The notes beneath the pieces were generated by a model, which was not told where the DNA came from, did not search any database, and worked only from the letters and a program-made list of their open reading frames with translations. From Dacryopinax spathularia (taxonomy: Eukaryota; Basidiomycota; Dacrymycetes; Dacrymycetales; Dacrymycetaceae), in contig JBBPFI010000017.1 in the NCBI GenBank assembly GCA_037974965.1, positions 682,001 to 746,000 of the forward strand: a DNA stretch of 64,000 nt, given 5' to 3'. The translations under genes and the position numbers were made by a program. Positions 55,450 to 64,000 of this stretch are shown here, piece after piece (position 1 is the stretch's first letter; every line of letters begins with the position of its first letter).

Positions 55450-57153
55450 CTACTTAGTGCACGTACGGCGCTGATGACCCGGTTCACCACATTTGCTACA
55501 TTTTCGCCTTGACACACTAGTTGCACCTCTCTCCTTCCTCTTCTTTGCTGGACGACCAACCTTCCGCTTCAGGATTGGTGGATTGACTTCGGTATCAATG
55601 TCAAGTTCAGATAGGCGCATTGGGGGATAAGATCTTGCATATATGGCCTGAAGTGTGCTCGCGGAATAGTAGAATTTGTTGATGTAGAACGAAGGGGGAA
55701 TCTTCATTTTTGTCAATACAGCGAGTCCATGCGAACACGGGATAAGGCATTGTTGAAAGGCAAGGCAGGTACAGTAACCCTTCTGGTGCATAGGGTACAA
55801 TGTGACGGTGTGCTCCGGTGCATTATGATCCGCAGATTCTCGGACGAGAAAGCAGCATTCGTTGGACTTGAGTACCATATAGAAACGTGCCTTGTCGCTT
55901 GCCTCGGTCAGTGCCTGATGGACCGCTGGGGTGAATTGTGTTAACAGAGTTGCAGCAAAACTTGCTCGGTCCGCAAATTTTGTCATTTGATGATTATAGA
56001 GGTGGGAAAGCAGTTGAAGCGGGGGGAGCGATCTTGCGGCAACAAAGACACCATTCATAATTTCGACAGAGTTGGAGGTAACACGACCAAATCGGAGACC
56101 ATGGAATGCATATGTCGCCCACCGGGAATGGTCAATGTTGTTGATATACTCTGCCGCCCGATTGCCAATTTCCTTTCGGAGGGCTTCAAGGTGAATATTG
56201 AAGGCAGCCTGGGTCTGTGCATTGACTAGCCTCCAGATGTGTGGCTCGACCTGTTTTCCGAACTTTTCGACCGCATTCTGGACAATATGTCGGGCACAAA
56301 AGGCTTCGGTGGTAGAAGGGAGCTCCTCTCGGATGGCTTTGAGTAGCCCTTTCTGGCGATCAGAAATGACCACAGTTGACTCCAGGTCAAGGCCAGGAAG
56401 CGCGGTGCGAAGGAGGCTCAGAAAGTTGCCCCATGTCGCAGCATCTTCCTTTGGAGCAAGTCCCCATGCGAGAATGACAAGCTGATCGTTCGCGTCATAT
56501 GCAGCAGCAAGCATAAGGATGAAATCGAAGGCTGTTTTGGTGAAAGTGCCATCGACTGACACAAAAGGGCGGAGATATTGCCATGCGTGTTTGGCGGGAG
56601 ATGGACAGATGAAAAGGGAATGAAACGTTTTGTCGGTGTCGAAGGTAATCTGAACGGTGGCTTGAGGATCGTGCTCACGAAAGTAGGCCACATATGCTGG
56701 TAGCTTCTGGAATTCTTCACATTGTTCACCAATGCTGTCATGGAGAAGTACTTGCTTTGCATTCCATGCAGAGTAATAGGAGATATCGATTCCGCGACGT
56801 TTGAGTGTGTCTTGTATGACCTTGGGTGTGATATCGTGCGTGATAACAAGCGCATTCTTCACTTCTTCGATGACAAACTTTGCTCGGCTGGATGCAGCAT
56901 AGGGTTTCCTCAGATTCGCCTGGCAGGTATGCTTCGGAGACCATGAGACCAGTTCAAAGTTAAGCTCCTTTGCTGTGACAGTCGCACGAAAAGGACAGTC
57001 CGAGATATCGCATCGCAGCATTAAGCGAGTCGGGTCACGCTTGTAAACTCGATGGGAAGCACCTTGCATAACAGAGTATCTTGTGAGCGCATGGCAGGCA
57101 GCATCCAAAGAAGAGAAACGCTGGTGAAGGTCGACAGTATCTGTCTGTGCCAT
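55450..57153 (-). CDS. MULE transposase
   Basis: An uninterrupted 567-codon frame. The start MAQTDTVDLHQRFSSLDAAC at 57153 is chosen because the longer frame runs upstream through the inverted repeat. A MuDR-type N-terminal region (VYKRDPTRLMLRCDISDCPF) precedes the MULE catalytic domain: first Asp in FVSVDGTFTKTAF, second Asp in VVISDRQKGLLKAI, CxxH in CARHIVQN, and a downstream acidic region (RKEIGNRAAEYINNI) that should hold the Glu. A SWIM zinc finger (CTCLAFQQCLIPCSH) and a C-terminal CCHC knuckle (CSKCGEPGHQRRTC) follow. All key residues that I can see are present, so the enzyme could be active. Confidence 0.93.
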   Translation of the reverse strand: MAQTDTVDLHQRFSSLDAACHALTRYSVMQGASHRVYKRDPTRLMLRCDISDCPFRATVTAKELNFELVSWSPKHTCQANLRKPYAASSRAKFVIEEVKNALVITHDITPKVIQDTLKRRGIDISYYSAWNAKQVLLHDSIGEQCEEFQKLPAYVAYFREHDPQATVQITFDTDKTFHSLFICPSPAKHAWQYLRPFVSVDGTFTKTAFDFILMLAAAYDANDQLVILAWGLAPKEDAATWGNFLSLLRTALPGLDLESTVVISDRQKGLLKAIREELPSTTEAFCARHIVQNAVEKFGKQVEPHIWRLVNAQTQAAFNIHLEALRKEIGNRAAEYINNIDHSRWATYAFHGLRFGRVTSNSVEIMNGVFVAARSLPPLQLLSHLYNHQMTKFADRASFAATLLTQFTPAVHQALTEASDKARFYMVLKSNECCFLVRESADHNAPEHTVTLYPMHQKGYCTCLAFQQCLIPCSHGLAVLTKMKIPPSFYINKFYYSASTLQAIYARSYPPMRLSELDIDTEVNPPILKRKVGRPAKKRKERGATSVSRRKCSKCGEPGHQRRTCTK

Positions 57154-57213
57154 GGTAGTACAGAGCTGGGTTGAGGATGAAGCAGAATTTGACGTCGCGT
57201 TCAGCAGATCCCT

Positions 57214-57309
57214 GATGGCATCCGACGAAATATGGTGGGACGCTGGCATCCAGTGAATAAAAGCGATAGTCGATGGCATCCGACTAAAAACTTCGATCCA
57301 GATCCGGCG
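57214..57309. repeat. MULE terminal inverted repeat, right
   Basis: Inverted partner of 55341-55434. It carries TGGCATCCG-type motifs at 57216, 57244 and 57274, matching the three in the left repeat. Confidence 0.85.
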
Positions 57310-57368
57310 TCTTTGCCACAGCGCATGCTCACCCGGCCAGAGAAGGTGAGACCCTTGCAAATGAATTC

Positions 57369-57377
57369 CAGCCCCGG
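57369..57377. repeat. Target-site duplication, right copy
   Basis: CAGCCCCGG, the same 9 bp as at 55267-55275. Confidence 0.7.
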
Positions 57378-58349
57378 ATCACCCCAGAGTGCCTGAGCCG
57401 GTGCGCGGGTTACGCGGAGACGGAGCTCCGTGGGGTGTGGGTGTGGCACATGACGCCTGACCCCTTTGGGTTCCGTTTTTGACTTGTTGCATCGGCTGCC
57501 GAGGAGCTTTGGTCTGACGCTTCGGCATCTAGTCGTGCGTGTGAGGCCCGCTGGGTCTGGCATGTCTGGTTTCACGCCGATCCTGAATGGGCGGGAGGAG
57601 AGCGGGATGGAAATTAGGCTTGAAGGGAAGCGGGCGATGGGGGACGCAGGGGTCGAGCCGGACCTGTGGTACCTGTTGTGGTGGTGGTGTGAGTGTAACT
57701 GAGGGGAGAGACATTGCGGAGCGGTCAGTAAGAACGAACCTGGGCGCATCAGCCCCTTGGACGCCGCCGCTCTCCTTCCTTCTGCCTTCTTCTCTTACGC
57801 ATTCACACCTGCAAGCTTCAGCTTCAGCTTCCCCTTCCCCGCCCCTTCCCTCGAACGTTTTCTCTCGAAGGGACACGTACGCCAGCAGGAACCCCGCCTT
57901 CCCCGCATCCCCACCCCATACCCCAAGTACGCCAGCACGCCCCCACGGATCCCCGCACGCCCATCTCCAGCAGCTCTTGTACCTAAATCGCTCAGAACAA
58001 TCCCGAACACGCCCCAACCTCACTAATAGTTCTCCCGCCAGCAACCTTACGTTCACACGCACCCATCCCTTGCCAGCTCGTCAAGGACCAAAGCAACAAA
58101 CAGCGCGCCCTCCCCGCTTCTGCAAGAATCGCCTTATTAGGACACTGCCGATCATCCGGAGACGCCGTCGTTGTTGTACCGCTCCCTTGGTGATCCGACG
58201 CCCGCTTCACACACACGCACACGTTTACGACCGTTGTACCGTTCTCGTTTCTCAACCTCGTTCCTAATACTTCGCCGCTTCCGGTGCTCTCCGCAAAGCT
58301 ATAAGACTTGGTTCACGCTTCATTCTCAGTACAACAGCAAACAGCCGCC
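57378..58349. other. Promoter region of the Gln/Ser-rich gene
   Basis: About 970 bp between the MULE and the next plus-strand gene. The last 600 bp are C-rich with many short tracts. Long overlapping open frames on both strands reflect GC content and show no motifs. Confidence 0.5.
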
Positions 58350-60092
58350 ATGTCTCTCCCGACGCTCCCACTCTCGTCCCTGCCCTACCACACTCCGAGC
58401 GCCTCGTCCTCGTCACCCTACCCGATCCAGCCAGATCCATCGCCCCTCCTCACACAGCGACAAGTCGAAGCGTTCATCAACCTCCTCTCTACGGCTCTAG
58501 CGCGCGATCAAGCTGAAGAGCTCCGTCGACAAAGAATGGGAGTCATTGGTGACTGGGCCACGCCCCGCAGAGCCGACCAGAGTGGGCTGACGCTAATGAG
58601 GAAAATGAGGGAGTTTGAAGGGCTGGCGAGGGAAGGCAGGATCACGGGCGAACAAATGGCCAAGGTGAGTCGCGTTCGTTTTCCGCCTACGAGCTGTGGA
58701 CGAGGAGGAGCGGGTGGGGCCACGGCTCCGACCCTCAGAAAGGCATTGTGCAGCCCAGGGACGGGTTTACGTGTGTGCACGTAAGATGCCGTTCCTTATC
58801 TGGGAGCCTTGCCCCAGCCTTTGAGGACGCAGAAGCCCCTCGCTCGCCGGCCCCCTCATTCCGCCGATAATCTATCTTTACCGTTCCTGACCAAAATAAC
58901 TCACGTTCCTTCCCAGCTTCGGCGCCTCAACAGCCTCTTCCGTGCACGCGCGTATCAGCTCCTCGCCGTCTCCCATGACAGGAAAGTACGCGCCGAGCGA
59001 GAACGCTACCAGACGCAGGAGAAAGCCTCTCAAGTCGCGCGGTATTACCAGCAACAACTTGAGCGGCGGACACGCGAGTCCAGTAGCAGCTCGCAACAGC
59101 AGCTGAAGGACAGACAGAAGAGAGACCAGCAGAGGCAACTGCAAGCTATGATGGCTTACCGCGGTCAGCCGCTGGCGCAGGGCGGATCTCGGACGCGGAG
59201 CTTCGATGGAAGCATGGGCATGCCTTCCCGCAGTGGCTCGTCGTCCTCGAATAGCTGGAACAGCCAACAAGGGCCGACGAGCATGGACGTCCTGAGCGAA
59301 CTGTTCCTCCGCCCGCCTGGATCAGCAGCGACGACCCCGACGGCGGGCACGCCGATGTACTTGCAGCCTCCGGCGCTTGTGTCGTCATCGTCCAACCAGT
59401 CGTCGAACGGGATCCCGATTTCGAGCTCTGCACCTGCGTCTGGAGCGGGGAACCCGTTCTTCCCTTCACCTTCGCCGCCCTCTTCTTCGTCGGACGCTCC
59501 ATCGCCGACAACACCGCCGAGTTACGCCCATGGTCTGGGACAGGCATATTCCGGCGCTGCGGGGTCGATGATGTCCCCAACTATCGGGTCGCCTACGGAA
59601 AGTAATGGACTTTGCAGTCTAGGACTGGGCAGCGCCGCTGGGATGACCTTCACCCGAGATCTGTCCGACTTCAAGCCCTTCGACCCGAACATGGGGATGA
59701 ATCTGGCTGGCAACGGAAACATCGGGGCAACGAATCTGAACATGACGCCAACGACGTTCGACTTCAACCTCGACCTCACCTCCTCCCTGAACATGCCCGC
59801 AGGGAGCGGGATGAACTTCGACGTCACGCCGTTCCCGGATATGAACCCCGACAGGACAATAGGCGAAGAATGGTGGACCGACCCAGCGCTGATGGACGCG
59901 GTGTGCGGTTCTGCTAGTAACGGCAATCCGGGGCCGGAGACCGCGAATAGTGCCTCGCAAGATATTGCGGCTCAGGGGGGAGGAAATGGGATGGGGAAGG
60001 AGTCGACTTCGCCTGCTCAGACGCAGGCACCTGCGGTGGAGGAGACGAGCTTTGATTTTAGCAGTTATGTCTCTTTCCCGGAGGACGAATAG
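58350..60092 (+). CDS. Ser/Gln-rich nuclear-type protein of unknown function
   Basis: Two exons joined by a 252-nt intron (58665-58916). The first, MSLPTLPLSSLPYHTPSASS on, contains a helical segment LLTQRQVEAFINLLSTALAR and RKMREFEGLAREGRITGEQM. The second begins LRRLNSLFRARAYQLLAVSH and continues as a strongly charged, Gln-rich helix (RERYQTQEKASQVARYYQQQ, LERRTRES, LKDRQKRDQQRQLQAM). The remaining 270 residues are Ser/Pro/Gly/Asn-rich with a long Met/Asn/Asp tract, ending DFSSYVSFPEDE. It looks like a transcription-related protein with a coiled coil and an acidic activating tail, but no known DNA-binding domain is visible. Length is about 530 residues. Confidence 0.75.
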
Positions 60093-61090
60093 GCCGCATT
60101 TCAGCCTGGGATCCTCGCAGACCCGGTCTCCAGGATGGGTCTCGAGGACGATGGCCCCGCGCTCAACGGACACTTCAAGCCAGTCTGTCCTGCCCGAAGG
60201 CTGCAGAACAGACCACTTCACACCGCGGTCGACGCGCACACCCATACTGTGCAGTCCGTCCCTGGTTACCCGCTCTGTCACATCAGTAGTCCCAGCAATC
60301 CGCCGCCGACGCATTTCATATTATGTCTCTCGCCTCTCTTCTCTGTCTCCTATCCTGTTAACGTCGGTACCGGTTTGCAAGGGACAACACGCCCACGAAC
60401 GTACGACACCCACACACACATGCATACATATGACCAATGACCCCGGTTCAGGTTCGGATTTTGGATTGGATTCTGGATTTGTGATAAATAGTAAGCAAGT
60501 AGCATACGTGTGTATGTAGCGGAGCATTGGCGGTGGAGACCTAATTGTATAATCCTTGTCAATGACTTGAATGAGCTCAAAAGAAGCCGTGCCTCGGTAT
60601 TCTGTGCCAGCGAACTACATGTATACTGCAGGGACGGTAGTAGTGGATGGCGAAGCCGCTCGGATGAGCACCTCGTCAGAGCACCCGTGCCGGGCAGTGG
60701 TTCAGAAGCTGGAATGGGACAATTCGTATGTGGGGCACTGCACAATGATAAGGGCAAGTTCAGAATACATTCTCCATCATCATCGTGCCGCGGCCATCAG
60801 CAACAGAGACGGCGCAAGTGAAGGTGAGAGCAAGAGGGGCACACATCACGTGACACCGATTTAAGCTGGATCACCTCGTACCTCCTGTCCGCCCCGACGA
60901 AAAACTGTACAGCACCACATCCTTGCGGCTCACTCTGCTTCCGCCACACTCTCCCTCATTGCTACCCTACCCATCCCAGAGCTCGTCGTCGTCGCAGCCG
61001 TCGTCCTCAGCCCTTCGCCGCTACCAAAAGGTACGTTTCCACTACTAGTATATTGTCCAAAGGGAAGCTGACGTTCCGCTCGCAGTCAAA
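60093..61090. other. Intergenic region and RPS29 leader
   Basis: About 1 kb between two plus-strand genes. The first 500 bp hold the 3' end of the previous gene; a CACGTG box lies near 60848. The RPS29 leader contains an intron (61031-61085). Confidence 0.5.
61031..61085 (+). other. RPS29: 5'-UTR intron of RPS29
   Basis: A GTACGT donor follows CCAAAAG and a GCAG acceptor precedes TCAAAATG, five bases from the start codon. The 55-nt length is usual for this genome. Ribosomal protein genes in basidiomycetes often have a leader intron. Confidence 0.7.
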
Positions 61091-61424
61091 ATGACACACG
61101 ACTCTGTCTGGTTCTCTCGTCCTCGCAAGTTCGGCAAGGGCTCGCGTCAATGGTGAGTCCACGTCCGCATCCACCACTCACCCATGCAGTGCATTGCATT
61201 CTGCTCTGCTTTGTGTTATGGGTTGGTCTAGAGTAGTAGTTGACCATGTGTAAATAGCCGCGTCTGCGCCCATCAAGCCGGTCTCATCCGCAAATACGGC
61301 CTTGACATCTGCCGTCAATGCTTCAGGGAAAAGTCCAAGGACATCGGGTTCGTCAAGGTGCGCACCCCCCCTTTCCCCTCCCTGCTCCCTCTGCATGGCC
61401 TGACAATCCGTGCAGAACCGGTAA
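61091..61424 (+). CDS. RPS29: 40S ribosomal protein uS14 (S29)
   Basis: A component of the small ribosomal subunit, 56 residues. Three exons: [20 protein letters not shown] up to 61152, [20 protein letters not shown] and [13 protein letters not shown] at 61258-61357, and a tiny last exon (61416-61424) coding Asn-Arg-stop. The junction between exons 1 and 2 forms a Cys codon, completing the two CxxC pairs (QCRVC, ICRQC) of the zinc ribbon. The seven-to-nine-base last exon is easily missed by gene finders. A leader intron is also present. Confidence 0.95.
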
Positions 61425-62033
61425 ACGATTGACTGTGGTGGTTGGTTGTTGAGATGCGTTGGGAGTAGATCCCCTCTACTGCCGCCTTTGGGTAGGAGGG
61501 GTGTATGCGTATGATAGGGTTATGCATGCGTTTTCCGTTCCTTGGACGTGTGGAGACTGCGTGCGGGAGCCTCGACTGGGGCCGATTGTGCGTGCTTGTG
61601 CGTAAGGGAGGGAAGGTCTGTGCTGCGGCGGTGTTGGACAGGGAGGACTCGCCGCGCCCCGAGTCATTATCGGGCACAGGCTACGATATACTGGCGACAA
61701 TGAGATGGCCCTCTCAAGATGCTGTAAGATCGGGAAGAGTGGGCTGTCGTCTCTGTTGTGCAAACTGTCGCGAGACTTGCTACGACTTCGGCGTTCGTCC
61801 CAGCGGGCCGGTCTGTTATGAGAACAAGCTAGATGAACTCCTGCATTACGACTGCGAGACGAGCATGACTAGGGACTTCCGCTTTCATTGCCCGCGTGCC
61901 GAAAGGATATGTTTTAGTCGCCAAGCTCTCCAATGGCACGAAACATATAGTACTGCAGCCTCCTACATAACCCGACCTCCGCAACCAACCCCTTACATTT
62001 CTCAACCCCTTACATATCTTCTCCCCCATCCCC
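61425..62033. other. Convergent spacer, RPS29 to SEH1
   Basis: About 600 bp between the stops of RPS29 (plus) and SEH1 (minus). A plus-strand frame here (61505-62134) overlaps the SEH1 coding end and is not called. Confidence 0.5.
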
Positions 62034-63907
62034 CTAACTCTCCCACCCCTCATCCCCCTCATCCTCATCCCCCTCCCCCTCGCCCCCCTCCTCCCCTTCA
62101 CCCTCCCCCTCTTCCTCCCCCCCGCCCGGAGTAGCCCAAACGCTCCCCATCGGCCTCCACACGCCCGTGAAACTCGCTTTCCACAAACGGATCCGGCCGT
62201 CGTCACCGGCGGAGGAGAGGAGCGTGCCGGTGGGGTTGAATTGGATGCGGGTTATTGGGCGGCCGCTTCGATCATGAATTGATTAGTACAGGTGTTGAGG
62301 TGAAGGACAGAAAGGGGGGAAAGGGGTGCTTGGGTAGGAGAGGGAAGGCGGTGCAGGGAGCAGGGGTAGTATGTATGACCCCAAAATGCAGAGGTTCGAA
62401 CAAGCCGGCCAGAAGAGAAAAATGTAGTAGAGAACGGTAACAGAAGAAAATGGGAAAAGATGAACGCGCACGCACCCATGTTCCTCAAACTCCCCCACAA
62501 GCTCAACACCCCCCATCCACCCCCCCTCCACTCCCACCCCTTCCCCTTCCCCTCCTCCCCCTCCGCCCCCCGCAGATTCCTTAGGGACAACCTTCCACAA
62601 ATACACCCCTCCCCGCTCAGACCCGGCCGCGATGAGGTGAAAGCTCCTCCCGCATGCCGGGGCCCATGCTACGCTCGTCAAGGGTGTTCTTTGTGGTTCT
62701 GCGGAAGGGGGGGAATGGGAGTGCGAGTGCGAGGGGTTGGAGTGGGAGGAGGGTGGGTGGGGGGAATGGGAGTGCGAGTGGGAGGGGGAGTGGCCCTGCC
62801 TGCGAGAGGGGGGTAGGGTGAGGCTGGGCTGAGAGGGAGGGAGTGCGTTGCTGGTGCTAGTGGAGGCGGGCTGGGGAGGTGTGGGTGGGTGGAGGGTGGC
62901 GAGGCATATGGGAGTCGAGGTTGGGCCTGGGAATTGCATGATCTGTCCTCCAGCATTAGCACATCATACCCCGCATACATTAGAGAACAGGAGAGAACGA
63001 GCGAGAGCCGGATGATGCAGGAGGGAGCAGTGCATACCTTTACTACGCCGGCTTGACCGCACCCGACGGCAATTACGTCCCCCCACCAGCGCTCAGGACA
63101 CCAAGCGATCGACCACCCACTATCCAGCTCCTTCTCCCCTCCTCCCCTTCCCCCAGCAGCAGCTCCAAACCTCTCCCCCTGCGCACCAGCCCTCCCCTGC
63201 TCAGCCCTCCCCGCCCCAGTTCCATACGCCCCATGTCCATAAGTCGGCCCATACCCCGTCCCGCCGCCCGGCAAATCCTTCTCCGCACCTGGCGTACTCG
63301 CCCCGTTCCCTCCCCCTCCCCCTCCCCCAGCCCCGCCGCACAGGGAAAGCATGTCGACTTCCTCCCTCGTCTCCCAGTTCCCCAACCCGGGCAGATCAAG
63401 ACATTCCCAGACCCTTAACCATCCATCCGCCCCTACGCCCGCGAGCTTCAACCCCCTAGGCTCAGGCGCCCATTCCAGGCTGCGCACGCTGGTCGAAAGG
63501 TCGGTGAATGATTTCCGCTCGACCCACCGAGCGCGCTGGGACGATGCTGCGCGCGAGGGCGTGTCTTCGAATATCTTTACACTCCTGTCAAACGCCGCTG
63601 TTGCCAAAAGGGGCCCATAAGCCGGGTGGGCAAAAGTGACCCGCGTAAGGGGCGCGTCGTGCGCTTTGAACTCGTCTTCCAGTTCCCATCCCCCAGTGCC
63701 CTGCGCCGCACTTGCTCCGTTACCATTAGCGGCATTGTTGGGAGTGGCGGAAGTATGGGGGACGTCGGCGGATGGGGAGGAGAGTGCGAATATGCGGACG
63801 CGGTGGTCTGCGGATGCGACGGCTAGTTGGGTGCCGTAGTATGAGTAGGAGAGGTCGGTTATTATGTCTTGGAAGAGGGAGGATGGTAGGAGCGCGGATT
63901 GGAGCAT
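62034..63907 (-). CDS. SEH1: Nucleoporin/SEA-complex WD40 protein SEH1
   Basis: SEH1 is a WD40 protein shared by the Y-shaped nuclear pore complex and the SEA/GATOR2 complex. Exon 1 begins at MLQSALLPSSLFQDIITDLS (63907), though the frame is open to the window end. It reads YYGTQLAVASADHRVRIFAL, ELEDEFKAHDAPLTRVTFAH, LATAAFDRSVKIFEDTPS, KSFTDLSTSVRSLEWAPEPR and KLAGVGADGWLRVWECLDLP, the diagnostic SEH1 order. After a Gly-rich loop and WSIAWCPERWWGDVIAVGCG, exon 2 contains a Ser/Pro/His-rich insert, then PLTSVAWAPACGRSFHLIAA. The last exon has RIQFNPTGTLLSSAGDDGRI, RLWKASFTGVWRPMGS and a very acidic tail ending GWES. The acidic tail and inserts make it longer than the yeast protein. Confidence 0.9.
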
Positions 63908-64000
63908 CTTCACTCCCTTCCCTTTTGTGTTGGTTTCGAGAGGAGATTGGAGGGAGGGTATAGGAGAGGGTTGCTGTATGCAGCAGTTGGTTGACACTTT

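Larger units (their letters stand above)
55276..57368 (-). mobile_element. Autonomous Mutator-like element (MULE)
   Basis: A 2.1 kb DNA transposon with a single intact transposase gene. Long inverted repeats are visible at 55341-55434 and 57214-57309. The outer ends are less well matched, but the direct repeat CAGCCCCGG lies immediately outside at 55267-55275 and 57369-57377; 9 bp is the usual MULE target-site duplication. Each inverted repeat contains the motif CGGATGCCA three times, in some cases with one change. The element lies in an intergenic region between two plus-strand genes. Intact coding sequence and matching target duplications point to a recent insertion. Confidence 0.85.

Noticed and set aside
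57587-58267. Long overlapping frames on both strands upstream of 58350
   Set aside because: GC-rich sequence gives open frames in several phases; none has family motifs.
61505-62134. 209-codon plus-strand frame
   Set aside because: Its second half is antisense to the acidic end of SEH1 and is low-complexity Pro; the first part has no motif.

Overview
This 64 kb window looks like nuclear DNA of a basidiomycete fungus, probably Agaricomycotina. The evidence is the density of short spliceosomal introns (mostly about 50-60 nt), GC-rich codon use, a class I hydrophobin-type gene, expanded LtrA-like membrane proteins, and housekeeping genes with clear fungal counterparts (ORC1, CLPX, RACK1, TAF12, DCAF7, SEH1, RPS29). 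Most 5' splice sites read GTRCGT rather than GTRAGT.

Layout. 1-6 kb: two tandem LtrA-like membrane protein genes, the first cut by the window edge and frameshifted, then an alpha/beta hydrolase. 6.1-14 kb, minus strand: mitochondrial CLPX (with a 7-nt microexon), ORC1 and RACK1, whose intron carries a U24-type box C/D snoRNA. 14.4-20 kb, minus strand: a peroxisomal 4-coumarate-CoA-ligase-like enzyme and a Sec14/CRAL-TRIO protein. 20-23 kb: gene-poor and locally AT-rich, with 10-bp-periodic inverted repeats. 23-32 kb: a third LtrA gene, a small membrane protein, a Gln-rich protein and a sugar transporter. 33.6-42.3 kb: DCAF7, TAF12, four small unrecognised genes or ORFs and a hydrophobin-like gene. 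43.5-51.6 kb: three more acyl/aryl-CoA ligases, two in tandem and one convergent. 52.5-64 kb: a transmembrane protein, a structurally intact Mutator-like (MULE) transposon with terminal inverted repeats and a 9-bp target duplication, a Gln/Ser-rich protein, RPS29 and SEH1.

Most of the genes are unrelated housekeeping loci. Two families give the window its character. Four CoA ligases all end in AKL, a peroxisomal targeting signal, and form two sequence subgroups. Three LtrA-like genes include one decaying copy. No biosynthetic gene cluster, CRISPR array or tRNA was found. Exon joins were inferred by eye from splice motifs, reading frame and family similarity; the outer coordinates of recognised genes are more reliable than internal joins.
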